From positions 96,204-160,203 of the forward strand of contig DDFY01000010.1 of the NCBI GenBank assembly GCA_002337385.1: a stretch of DNA of 64,000 bases, given 5' to 3'. Positions 9,061 through 17,541 of this stretch are shown here, piece after piece. Source of the stretch: Erythrobacter sp. UBA1916. Its GTDB lineage: Bacteria; Pseudomonadota; Alphaproteobacteria; Sphingomonadales; Sphingomonadaceae. Both the position numbers and the translations under genes were made by a program. The notes beneath the pieces are model-generated. The model saw nothing but the letters and a program-made list of their open reading frames with translations. It was not told the DNA's origin and did not search any database. Numbering within the stretch: position 1 is the stretch's first letter; each line of letters opens with the position of its first letter.

Positions 9061-9971
9061 GCATTGTCTCCTGTCAGCATCACGCGATCGAGTTGCAGCG
9101 CGACGCGGTCGTCTTGTTCGCCCATGGCCCCGCTAGCTACGCGGTGCTGACCCACGAACAGGGGCACCGAGCGCGCCACGGCGATCGGCAAGACCTGCCC
9201 GGGCGTGAGGTTCAGCAGCTTGCTGGCGGGCACCTGCATTTCCGCCAGACGTGCGCGCATATGCAGCGGCACATCGGCAATGGCGTCGGGCACCATTGCC
9301 GGGGCGACCGGCTTGGGCCGCGCACCGGCGTCGGTGAAATGAGTCAGCAGACGCGACACGGTGCCAGGGCGGCAAGCCAGCCGAAAGGTGATCGCCGGGC
9401 CTTCGGGCGCGACAATCGTGAAGGGCATGACAACCGCGTCAGACTGGCCCGGAAACACCGCCAGCTTGGCATAGTCGGTCGAGAAGGTGGCCTCTTCGCC
9501 CGCGCGCAGCGCAGCCGCATCGAGGCAAGACCCGAGCGCCTGCGTCAGCGTCCGCGCCAGCCGCTTGAGCAGCAGCTCGACCGAACTCGGCAGCTTGGGG
9601 CCAGGTTTGAAATCGGTTGCGTCGGCATCGCCGCCGAACATGGCTTCGAGCCGGGCCAGGATCGGCGTCAGGGCGAAGGTGGCAAACAGCCGACCACCCG
9701 CATCGCCTACCGGCAGAATGAAGTTACCCGCGATGGGCTCGATCTTCTCGGCCAGTTCACGCGCCAGCATCACTTCGGCTTCGCCCGCCTCGCAGGTCCA
9801 GCCGTTCGAGTTGAACACGGCGGCCATGCCCGTCGCCAGCACCGGCTCGAGCGCATGGCCGAGCCGGCCGAATGCGGTGAGCCGGCTATCGGCATCGGGG
9901 GCGGCCGAAACCAGCGCGGAGCAATGCATTGCTGCGCGCCGCTCTGCCACGAAGGACTGGTTCAGGTTCAT
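9057..9971 (-). CDS. fliM: Flagellar motor switch protein FliM
   Basis: A 304-residue protein with a middle CheC-like region and a C-terminal SpoA domain (VPLHMRARLAEMQVPASKLL, LTPGQVLPI). FliM links FliG to FliN and binds phospho-CheY in chemotactic bacteria. The first residues, NLNQSFVAERR, do not look like the usual acidic CheY-binding EIDAL motif, so control by CheY is unclear. Overlaps fliL by four bases and fliN by four. Confidence 0.88.
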   Translation of the reverse strand: MNLNQSFVAERRAAMHCSALVSAAPDADSRLTAFGRLGHALEPVLATGMAAVFNSNGWTCEAGEAEVMLARELAEKIEPIAGNFILPVGDAGGRLFATFALTPILARLEAMFGGDADATDFKPGPKLPSSVELLLKRLARTLTQALGSCLDAAALRAGEEATFSTDYAKLAVFPGQSDAVVMPFTIVAPEGPAITFRLACRPGTVSRLLTHFTDAGARPKPVAPAMVPDAIADVPLHMRARLAEMQVPASKLLNLTPGQVLPIAVARSVPLFVGQHRVASGAMGEQDDRVALQLDRVMLTGDNA

Positions 9972-10558
9972 TGGACGATCAGGCTCCGGAAGTAGACCTT
10001 GTCCACCCCGCCGAAACCTTCTTCCTCTTCGAGTACCTCGTTGATCGCGGCAACCATGCGCTGCTGCAGTCGCTCCTTGCCTTCAGGAGAGGAGAACTCG
10101 ATCTCATCGGTGTCCGAAAGTGCGATCAGCAGTTTCGAGCGGATCGCCGTCTCGTGCTTCTTGAGCCACATCAGGACGCGACCGTCGCGCTGCGTCGAAG
10201 CGGCAAGGCCCAGCTGGACCATCGCGGGCGAATTGCGAAGGTTCGAGGTGAACTCGCTATCGAAGTTGAAATAGGCGGTGCGATATTCGCTGCCGTTTTC
10301 GCCGGGCACATAGGCACCGTCGCCCTCGCCCTCACCTTCGCCGCCTGCGGCGCTGGCATAGGGGTCTTCCTCGCCCTTTGCGACGAGCTTGGGCGAATGA
10401 TCTTCCTTGGCTTCGGCATGATCGCCGATGACACCGGCCGCCATCAGGCCGAACACGCCGCCGCCGCCAGCTGCCAGCATGACCACCGGCAGGATGATCT
10501 TGCCGATCAGGCCGCCCTTCTTGGCGCCGTCATCACCGTCTTTCTTATCCTTGCTCAT
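9968..10558 (-). CDS. fliL: Flagellar basal body-associated protein FliL
   Basis: A 196-residue protein with a lysine-rich cytoplasmic start, a membrane helix at residues about 20-42, a low-complexity Gly/Glu-rich linker (GGEGEGEGDG) and a periplasmic domain (YFNFDSEFTSNL, LGLAAST, LRDxL-like KLLIALSDTDEIEF). FliL sits around the stator units and stabilises them. The last residues overlap the fliM start. Confidence 0.92.
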   Translation of the reverse strand: MSKDKKDGDDGAKKGGLIGKIILPVVMLAAGGGGVFGLMAAGVIGDHAEAKEDHSPKLVAKGEEDPYASAAGGEGEGEGDGAYVPGENGSEYRTAYFNFDSEFTSNLRNSPAMVQLGLAASTQRDGRVLMWLKKHETAIRSKLLIALSDTDEIEFSSPEGKERLQQRMVAAINEVLEEEEGFGGVDKVYFRSLIVQ

Positions 10559-10577
10559 TGCCGAATTCCCTTAGCTG

Positions 10578-12113
10578 TCACGCCAACACGCCTCGACCAC
10601 TGGCCGATGCGGGGCCGCCAGCGGGCTTGTTCGCCCCACCGTCAGATCCTGCTGCCTGTGATTGCGCGAATATGGATAAATGCGGATTGTCATCCTCATA
10701 CGTATTTCTACGTGGGTCGCTGTTGTGGCCCGCACCATTCTGCGCATTTTCGCCCCCTGTTGCGGCGGCTTGCGCCTGCCCGTCGGCACGCTGGCTGGAG
10801 GCCTGATTGCCGTTCTGGCTGGAGTTCTGGCCCGAGCTTTGCCCTGAACTCTGGGCCGCTCCCTGTTGGGCCAGCGCCTGGCTCACGGCATGCCGCAGCT
10901 CGGTCGGGGCACCGGGCAGGTCAACGCTCAGCCGATCATCAGCCCGCAGCCCCACCGCAAGGGTGACGCGGCCGAAATCGGGATGAGCGATATCGATCTG
11001 GTTGCGTTCCGAGCGGGCGGCGACACGCGTTTCGATCAGCCGGTCGACCAACTGCGCAAGCGAGGTATCGGTCGGGCTGGACGGCGCCGCACCGGTCGGA
11101 TGCACCTGCCCGGCGCGGGCCACAGAGCTGCCATCGCCCAGCGGCGATACGGCGGCGTCCGCAGGCGCGACCTTCGCTGCGGCCACGGGCGCGGCGGCCA
11201 GTCGTGCCTCACGCAATTCCTTGAGCGACTTGAGGTTGGTCTTCTCGCCCAGATCGGATTCGGCAAGTATCTGCGCTGTCGAAGCGCCATCGCGCGCGTC
11301 CTTGGCGGCCTCGGGTGCCAGCGCAACCTCTCCCAGCGAGGGCTGCGCGGTGCCACTGGCCGGCTGACGAGCGGGCGCGAAGATTGTCTGCTGGGCCTGT
11401 TCCCAAGCCAGCCCCTGCGCACGGCCGCCTCGTAACTGGTCCAGTTCACCCGGACGCGGGGAGCCATCGCGCCGCAAGGGCACGGGTTCGGCAGAGGTCT
11501 CAGGGGTGTCGCCCGATGCAGCCGGGTCCTCGCCATCGGTGAGCGCTGCGCTGCCTTCGACCGGGGCATTGGCGATCACCGGTGTCTGGGGCTGGTCTTG
11601 CACCATCGCCGCGACCGGCGCTGCAAGCGCGGCGTCAACGTCCGCCACCAGAGTGATGACTTCGGCGTTCGCCTCCCCCTCACCCGGTGCGGCCTCGGCA
11701 GTGTCCAACCCGATCATGAGCGAGGGATCGCCGGCAACGTCCCCGGCAACCGGCAAGCCTTTGCCGCCCTGCGGCACGCCACCGGCAACGGGGGGCCGCT
11801 CCTGCGCCAAGTGCCGGTTCGAACCTTCCGACCTGTGAGACCGGGAACCTGCCGGCGGCGAGTGCCTCTCGCCAGCGGCGCGCACTGTGGCCGGGGCAGA
11901 CTGTTCCGATTTCAGCGTTCCCGCGTCATTATCGGCAAGACCGCTCTCATTCGGAGCCCCTTGCCTGCGATGCACGGCGGATTCCTGCGCATCAGAGCGC
12001 CGATCGCTGGCCGAGACCAACCCGGCAAACTGACCGTTGTCGGACCTATTGCCCGAGGAGGATGGTGATGCGGCGGATTCGCCCGGAAGCAGTATTTGCG
12101 ATGAAACCTTCAT
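10578..12113 (-). CDS. fliK: Flagellar hook-length control protein FliK
   Basis: A 511-residue protein of low complexity, rich in Ala, Gly, Ser, Gln and Pro, as expected for the molecular-ruler part. A conserved C-terminal hook-length domain is visible around residues 355-405 (NQIDIAHPDFGRVTLAVGLR and LSVDLPGAPTELRHAVSQAL). A tail of repeated SSGQSSGQNSSQNGNQ follows. FliK is exported, measures the hook and triggers FlhB switching. It lies between fliJ and fliL, the expected place. Family assignment rests on the C-terminal domain and position. Confidence 0.88.
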   Translation of the reverse strand: MKVSSQILLPGESAASPSSSGNRSDNGQFAGLVSASDRRSDAQESAVHRRQGAPNESGLADNDAGTLKSEQSAPATVRAAGERHSPPAGSRSHRSEGSNRHLAQERPPVAGGVPQGGKGLPVAGDVAGDPSLMIGLDTAEAAPGEGEANAEVITLVADVDAALAAPVAAMVQDQPQTPVIANAPVEGSAALTDGEDPAASGDTPETSAEPVPLRRDGSPRPGELDQLRGGRAQGLAWEQAQQTIFAPARQPASGTAQPSLGEVALAPEAAKDARDGASTAQILAESDLGEKTNLKSLKELREARLAAAPVAAAKVAPADAAVSPLGDGSSVARAGQVHPTGAAPSSPTDTSLAQLVDRLIETRVAARSERNQIDIAHPDFGRVTLAVGLRADDRLSVDLPGAPTELRHAVSQALAQQGAAQSSGQSSGQNSSQNGNQASSQRADGQAQAAATGGENAQNGAGHNSDPRRNTYEDDNPHLSIFAQSQAAGSDGGANKPAGGPASASGRGVLA

Positions 12114-12140
12114 GGTCCCTCTCTGGATTACTGCTCCGCA

Positions 12141-12578
12141 CTATTCACGATCCGTGCCAATTCGGCGTCCGCCTGCGGTTTCGAGCATTTCCCCTGCAAC
12201 CAGCCGCTGCTTCGCCTGTTCGAACAATGCGTCACGCCGCTCTTCGATCTGGTCGCGGCGACGGCTGGCCATGCGTTCCTGCTGCATGCGCAACTGGGCG
12301 TGGCTCTGGGCATGTTCGGCCTGCCGCTCGACGGTATGGGCGATGTCGCGCAGACGCGCGCCCGAGGTGAGCCGCCGCGCCAGATCTTCTCCGAAATCAA
12401 CCTCTTCGCGCCGGATTTCCGTAGCAGCTAGCGCCCGCGCGCGCTCGGCAAGCCGTTCGCTACGTTGTGCCGCCGCCAGCGCCTGTGCAGCCTCGCCTGC
12501 CGCGCGCTGGTGTTCGATCTCGCGCAGCCGCAGCATCCTGGCAAGCAGCTTGGCGCGGCGTCTGTCGTTAGTTCCCAT
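12141..12578 (-). CDS. fliJ: Flagellar export chaperone FliJ-like protein
   Basis: A 145-residue, highly charged, almost wholly helical protein (Arg, Glu, Ala and Gln rich) that should form an antiparallel coiled coil, like FliJ. It overlaps the end of fliI by 11 bases and lies before fliK, the usual place of fliJ. FliJ inserts into the FliI ring and couples it to FlhA. Sequence similarity in this family is weak, so the call rests on shape and position. Confidence 0.82.
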   Translation of the reverse strand: MGTNDRRRAKLLARMLRLREIEHQRAAGEAAQALAAAQRSERLAERARALAATEIRREEVDFGEDLARRLTSGARLRDIAHTVERQAEHAQSHAQLRMQQERMASRRRDQIEERRDALFEQAKQRLVAGEMLETAGGRRIGTDRE

Positions 12579-13893
12579 GACCGGTCATCGCGATGAGCTG
12601 GCCGACCGTCTCGTCAAAGTCGGCGCGTTTGCCGCGTTGCTGGCTGAGGAAGCTCTCCACCTGTTTGTGCATGGCCATCGCGCGATCAATGTCGGCGTCG
12701 CGGCCTTGCTGATATGCGCCCATCAACACGAGATCGCGGTTCGCCTCGTAGCGCGCCACCAGACCGCGCAGATCACGCGCAGCCTTGCGATGCTGCTCGC
12801 CCGCGACATCCTCCATCACCCGGCTAAGCGATGCCGAAACATCGATCGCGGGATAGCGGCCGTTCTGCGCAATGTCGCGATTGAGGACGATGTGGCCATC
12901 GAGGATAGCGCGCGCGGTGTCGACCACCGGATCATTGTGATCGTCGCCATCGGCCAGCACCGAATAGATGCCGGTAATCGACCCGCCGGACGTCGCCGAG
13001 TTGCCAGCGCGCTCGACCAGCTTGGTGATCGTCGCCAGGGCGGAAGGCGGATAGCCACGCGCAGAGCCATTTTCGCCCAGCAAAAGGCCAAGTTCGCGGG
13101 CCGCATGGGCAACGCGGGTAAGGCTATCGAGCACCAGCAGCACATTGAGCCCCTGCGAGCGATAATATTCAGCGAGGCTGGTGGCGAGCAGAGCGCCGCG
13201 CAGCCGAAGGTTGGGCGCATGATCGGCCGGCACTGCCACCAGCGCGGTACGGCGCGCGGTCTCCCCGCGCATATGGCGGGCGACAAAGTCCGAAACTTCG
13301 CGCGCACGCTCGCCGATCAGGCCAAGCACCACGACATCGGCCTTGGCACCCTGTGCAATCATGTCGATCAGCACCGACTTGCCCACACCCGATCCCGCGA
13401 CAATGCCCATGCGCTGGCCCACGCCCATCGTGCAGGTGGCATCGATAGCGCGAATGCCGGTCACAAAGGGTTGCTCCACGCTCGAACGTTCGAGCGCACC
13501 GCTGCGCTCACCGCCCGAGGGCCACCACTCGCGCGCGGCAACCGCATCGCGGCCATCGATCGGCTGGCCGGTGCCATCGACGGCGCGGCCAAGGAAGCTG
13601 GGGCCAACCGGAAGCGCGCCAGGTCGGCCAAAGGGATGAACGAATGCGCCCGGCCGCAGTAGCACTGCGTCACCCAGCAAACTCATAAGCGTTCGGCCAT
13701 TGCGGAAGCCGATCACCTCGGCGGTATGCGAACGCGCATGGCCATAGCCAATCGTGCACAGCGAGCCGACCGGCAGCGAAAGGCCCGTGACCTCGATCAT
13801 GGTCCCATCGCAGGCACTGACCTTGCCATAGCGGCGCGGCGACAGGTCCAGCCCGGTGCGATCGGCCCGGATCGTTTCAAGCAGGTTCAACAC
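12568..13893 (-). CDS. fliI: Flagellum-specific ATPase FliI
   Basis: A 441-residue F1-type ATPase with Walker A GSGVGKSV, the ERAREV segment, LVLDSLTRVAHAARE and GSITGIYSVLADGDDHNDPV. It powers delivery of export substrates with FliH and FliJ. I choose GTG 13893, which begins four bases after the fliH stop and gives an N-terminus of family length; ATG 13929 inside fliH (12 residues longer) is a real alternative. Ends inside fliJ. Confidence 0.93.
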   Translation of the reverse strand: MLNLLETIRADRTGLDLSPRRYGKVSACDGTMIEVTGLSLPVGSLCTIGYGHARSHTAEVIGFRNGRTLMSLLGDAVLLRPGAFVHPFGRPGALPVGPSFLGRAVDGTGQPIDGRDAVAAREWWPSGGERSGALERSSVEQPFVTGIRAIDATCTMGVGQRMGIVAGSGVGKSVLIDMIAQGAKADVVVLGLIGERAREVSDFVARHMRGETARRTALVAVPADHAPNLRLRGALLATSLAEYYRSQGLNVLLVLDSLTRVAHAARELGLLLGENGSARGYPPSALATITKLVERAGNSATSGGSITGIYSVLADGDDHNDPVVDTARAILDGHIVLNRDIAQNGRYPAIDVSASLSRVMEDVAGEQHRKAARDLRGLVARYEANRDLVLMGAYQQGRDADIDRAMAMHKQVESFLSQQRGKRADFDETVGQLIAMTGHGN

Positions 13894-13897
13894 GGAG

Positions 13898-14479
13898 TCA
13901 GCACTGCCCCACGGCGGCGCGAATGGCATCAGCCCAGCTCGGCGGGCCATCCTCGATCCCGCCATCCTCGGTCTCGATGCGGATGCAGCCCGGCAGCAGT
14001 GAAGGATCCTCTTCCAGCACCAGACCCGGCGCCACGAGGCCTTCAATCGCCTCCTTGTCAGCCGGATTGAGCCTTATGCGCCGCTCGTCAGCCGCGCGCA
14101 TCAGCATCGAGGCGGCTTTTTCCACCCGGCGCGCGAGCAATTCGTGATCGAGCGCATAGGGCGCGACCACCTGTTCACACAGGGCCACCACCGTCTCGCG
14201 CAGCATTGAGCGGAGCCGGTCACCCTCGTCGATTGCCTGTTCGGCCAGCTCGCAGCCAAGGCCGGCATAGCGGGCCTCAAGCTCGGCCAGCTTGATCTCG
14301 TAGTCAGCGCGCGCCCGCGCCTGGCCCTCCTCCGCCCCGCGGGCGAAGGCTTCCTCAAGCGGATCAGGCTGCGGCTCTTCCGGGACGCTCTCTACAGCGG
14401 GTGGCGGCGCGCCACGTCCGAACCGGCTGTCGGTTGAAAATCCGGTCGGGGCGAGCGCAAGCAGGGCGCGGCTAGACAT
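13898..14479 (-). CDS. fliH: Flagellar assembly protein FliH
   Basis: A 193-residue protein beginning at ATG 14479, eight bases inside the end of fliG. A Pro/Glu-rich start is followed by long charged helices (AFARGAEEGQARARADYEIK) and a C-terminal domain with IRLNPADKEAI and CIRIETEDGGIEDG, matching FliH/HrpE. FliH regulates FliI and docks it to the C-ring. The identity is supported by position between fliG and fliI. Confidence 0.9.
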   Translation of the reverse strand: MSSRALLALAPTGFSTDSRFGRGAPPPAVESVPEEPQPDPLEEAFARGAEEGQARARADYEIKLAELEARYAGLGCELAEQAIDEGDRLRSMLRETVVALCEQVVAPYALDHELLARRVEKAASMLMRAADERRIRLNPADKEAIEGLVAPGLVLEEDPSLLPGCIRIETEDGGIEDGPPSWADAIRAAVGQC

Positions 14480-15479
14480 AGTCGCCGTCACCATCGCCGA
14501 GCATGATCGTACCATCGGCAATGAGCCGCTTGGCCACCTCGATGATACGTTTCTGCGCTGCGTCCACCTCAGCGAACTTGAGGCGACCACGATCTTCGAT
14601 CTCGTCCTTGAGGCCATCGGCCGCACGGCTCGACATCGCGCGGAAGAACACCTCGCGATCCTTCTCCTCGATGCCCTTGAGAGCATCGATAAGCAGGTCC
14701 GAATCCACCTCGCGCAGCAGCGCACCCATCGCCTGCGGATCGAGCACGAACAGGTGCTCGAACTTGAACAGCTCGCTTTCGATCTGCTTGAACAGGGCCT
14801 TGTCGCGCTTGTTGATGACCGGAAGGATCCGCTTTTCGGCAGCCTTGCCAGCACCGTTGATAATTGCGGCCACTTCACGCACACCGCCAATGCGCAGCGG
14901 CATGGTGCCGAAGCTTTCGGTAATCCGGCTTTCGAGCAGTTCTTCGAGCATGGTCAGCGCCGACGGCGCCACCGGCCCGAGCGTAGCCACCCGGTGAACA
15001 ACCTCCGGCTGGACATCGTCGGGCAGCCCAGCCAGCACCTTCGCGGCCACCATCGGATCGAGCTGGACCAGCAGCACGGCAATGGTCTGGGCGAATTCGT
15101 CGGCCACCAGCTTCAGAATAATTTCGGGTTCGAGCCAGCGCGCAATTTCGAGCGCGGTCGGCCCACGCGGCTCGTCGACCACGATCCGGCGCATCACGCC
15201 ATCGGCGCGGATCGGGCCGACTGCGCTGGTCATGACCGAGCGTACCTTGTCGACGCGGCCCTCGGCCGGCATCACCCGCTCGTTCGCCGCCTGGGCGAAG
15301 TCGCTGATCGCCGCAGTCACCCGGTCGGGGGCAATCTCGCCGAGATCGCACATGTTCTGACCGAGCAGCGCAAGCTCCTCCGGAGTCAGCCGCGCCAGCA
15401 AGGAGCTGGCCTCGTCATCGTCCATCAGCAGCACCATCAGCGCGGCATTGGCAGCCTGGGGATGAGTCAGCGCGGTCAT
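14472..15479 (-). CDS. fliG: Flagellar motor switch protein FliG
   Basis: A 335-residue protein with the FliG armadillo domains: LLMDDDEASSLLARLTPEEL at the start, the middle-domain LVQLDPMVAAKVLAGLPDD, and the C-terminal torque helix region with FEHLFVLD and alternating charges SDLLIDALKGIEEKDREVFF. FliG binds FliF and touches the stator to produce torque. Length is normal. Overlaps fliF by four bases. Confidence 0.96.
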   Translation of the reverse strand: MTALTHPQAANAALMVLLMDDDEASSLLARLTPEELALLGQNMCDLGEIAPDRVTAAISDFAQAANERVMPAEGRVDKVRSVMTSAVGPIRADGVMRRIVVDEPRGPTALEIARWLEPEIILKLVADEFAQTIAVLLVQLDPMVAAKVLAGLPDDVQPEVVHRVATLGPVAPSALTMLEELLESRITESFGTMPLRIGGVREVAAIINGAGKAAEKRILPVINKRDKALFKQIESELFKFEHLFVLDPQAMGALLREVDSDLLIDALKGIEEKDREVFFRAMSSRAADGLKDEIEDRGRLKFAEVDAAQKRIIEVAKRLIADGTIMLGDGDGDYV

Positions 15480-17167
15480 GCTGAGGCTTCCGCTTCTTCG
15501 GTCGTGGGTACAGGCGGGGCCTGGCGCAGCATTCTGCGCAGGGCCTGCAGTGCATCCTCGGGCTGTTCGCGGGTGATGCGGCGAGCCAGCTCGATTTGCT
15601 GGGTCAGCGCATCATTGTTCGCCGCTGGCATCTGCTCGGCATTGTGAGACAGCAACGCAGGGCGTTCCTCTTCGCCGGTTGCCTCGTCTTCCTCGCTGCT
15701 AACAACGCCGCCATCCAACATCGCGGGACCGTCGTCTGTCAGCTTGCCCGCATTGGCAGGATCGAGCTTCTTGGTTACCGCCTTGAGCAGCGGGCGCACG
15801 GCCAGCAGCAGGACGAGCAGAACAGACAGCAGCGCCACAACGTTGCGCAGAATGGTGGCGAACCAAGGCGTTTCCCAGAATGCCGGCTCGGCAATCTCGG
15901 TGGGGCTGAACGTCCGCATGCGCACGGTGACGATGTCACCGCGCTGGGTATTGGCGCCGACGGCGGCCGCCACCAGTTCCTCGACGTTCTTCAATTCCTG
16001 TTCGGGCTTGTCGCCCAGCGCCGACTGGTCGATCGCGACGGCGACCGACAGACGGCTGAGCGCGCCCGGACGCGTGCTCGTGACCGAAACCTCGCGGCCC
16101 ACGTCGAACGTCCGGCTGGCATTGCTGGCGCCGTTGCGCACCGCGCCGCCTCCAGCCTCGGTGCCCTGCGGCGCACGATTGACAGCCTGATCATCGACAG
16201 GCGGCATATTGCTGGTTGCGCCCGGAACGCCGGCGGCGCGGCTCTGCTCGGCCTGAGTGGTCTCGCTCACCGTTTCGGAGCGAACCACACCTTCGGGCTC
16301 ATAGCTTTCACGTGCGCGGGTCTGCTCGTTCATATCGAGGCTGACCTGCACTTCGGTCGAGAAAGCATTCTCGCCCACCATCGGGGTGAGCAGCTGGATC
16401 ACCTGCTCGCGTAGTTTGGCTTCAGTACGCGCCTGCAGGTCAAGGCCATCGAGATCCGGGTTCACGGAGTCCGACAGTAGCGACCCGTTCTGATCGACAA
16501 TCCGCACATGATCGGGCGTGAGACCGACCACCGATGCGGCAACAAGATTGGCAATCGCGCCGACCTGCGACTGGCTCAACGACTTGCCGCGCGCGAGGCG
16601 CAGCATGACCGAGGCAGTCGGATCGCCGTTTTCGCGCACGAACACCGAGCGGTCCGCCTTGGCGAGATGGACCCGCACCGTATCGACCCCGTCGATCTCG
16701 GCAATGGTCAGTTCCAGCTCACGCTCCTGCGCGGCACGCAGCCGGTCGCCTTCAAGCGTACGGCTGGCGCCCATCGGCAGGGAATCGAGCATATCGGAGC
16801 CACTTTCGGGCATCGACAGCGCGCCCTGCGAGGCAACGGTCATACGCGCGCGATAAAGCTCGTCTTCGCCGACCATGACCGCGCCAGTACCCGGATCGAT
16901 CTCGTAGCCGATCCCGGCCTGGTCGAGCGCGGCGGCAACTTCCGCGCGCTCGCCATCGCCGAGCGATGAATAGAGCGTGCGCTGCGGCGCCGGCACCACC
17001 AGCGACCAGGTCAGCGCAGCAAGTCCAAGACCCGCCGTGCCGATAAACCACGGCAGCATCTTCCTAACGGCAGGCTGGGCCATAAAGCCCTTCACCTGAG
17101 CCATCGGCCCAGAGCCCGGCTCCATGGTCAGCGAACCATTTGGCGTAGCGGGAACGAGATCAGCCAT
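15476..17167 (-). CDS. fliF: Flagellar MS-ring protein FliF
   Basis: A 563-residue protein with two membrane helices, at residues about 40-60 and 440-460, flanking a large periplasmic ring-building region (GEDELYRARMTVASQGAL, VRVHLAKADRSVFVRENGDP, ASVMLRLARGKSLSQSQV). The C-terminal cytoplasmic tail binds FliG. FliF forms the MS and collar rings around the export gate and is built first. It starts 5 bases after fliE. Confidence 0.97.
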   Translation of the reverse strand: MADLVPATPNGSLTMEPGSGPMAQVKGFMAQPAVRKMLPWFIGTAGLGLAALTWSLVVPAPQRTLYSSLGDGERAEVAAALDQAGIGYEIDPGTGAVMVGEDELYRARMTVASQGALSMPESGSDMLDSLPMGASRTLEGDRLRAAQERELELTIAEIDGVDTVRVHLAKADRSVFVRENGDPTASVMLRLARGKSLSQSQVGAIANLVAASVVGLTPDHVRIVDQNGSLLSDSVNPDLDGLDLQARTEAKLREQVIQLLTPMVGENAFSTEVQVSLDMNEQTRARESYEPEGVVRSETVSETTQAEQSRAAGVPGATSNMPPVDDQAVNRAPQGTEAGGGAVRNGASNASRTFDVGREVSVTSTRPGALSRLSVAVAIDQSALGDKPEQELKNVEELVAAAVGANTQRGDIVTVRMRTFSPTEIAEPAFWETPWFATILRNVVALLSVLLVLLLAVRPLLKAVTKKLDPANAGKLTDDGPAMLDGGVVSSEEDEATGEEERPALLSHNAEQMPAANNDALTQQIELARRITREQPEDALQALRRMLRQAPPVPTTEEAEASA

Positions 17168-17172
17168 CTAGC

Positions 17173-17541
17173 TCAGACCCCCATGCGCATAATGTCTTGG
17201 TACGCACTCAAGAGCTTGTTGCGCACCTGCAAGGTGGCCTCGAAGGCGACCCCCGCTTCCTGCCGCGCCAGCATCACCTTGGCCACATCCTGGGTCTCGC
17301 CGCGGGCATAGGCCTCGGTAATATTGGACGAACGCTGTTGCGCCTCGTTGACCGAGGACAGCGCCTCCTTGAGCGTGTCACCAAAGCCGCCGTCCTGCGC
17401 CGGAGCGTCGGTCGGGACCGCGCTCTGGGTTTGCTGGCCTTGCTGCAGTTCCTTGAGCAGGCGCGACTTCTCGAGCATGGCATCGCGCATCGCGATAACC
17501 TGCTGGACGCTCGCGCCACCTCCACCACCAACTGGGTTCAT
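17173..17541 (-). CDS. fliE: Flagellar hook-basal body complex protein FliE
   Basis: A 122-residue protein with the FliE C-terminal pattern GFGDTLKEALSSVNEAQQRS, AYARGETQDVAKVMLARQEA and FEATLQVRNKLLSAYQDIMR. FliE joins the MS-ring to the rod. It overlaps the stop of the upstream sigma-54 activator (ATGA), so the activator and the whole fliE-flhB operon are probably on one transcript. Confidence 0.95.
   Translation of the reverse strand: MNPVGGGGGASVQQVIAMRDAMLEKSRLLKELQQGQQTQSAVPTDAPAQDGGFGDTLKEALSSVNEAQQRSSNITEAYARGETQDVAKVMLARQEAGVAFEATLQVRNKLLSAYQDIMRMGV

Noticed and set aside
10697..10714. Operator inside fliK (ATACGTATTTCTACGTGG)
   Set aside because: It lies in coding sequence with no start of transcription nearby. 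It is mentioned only for its likeness to the site at 18870.
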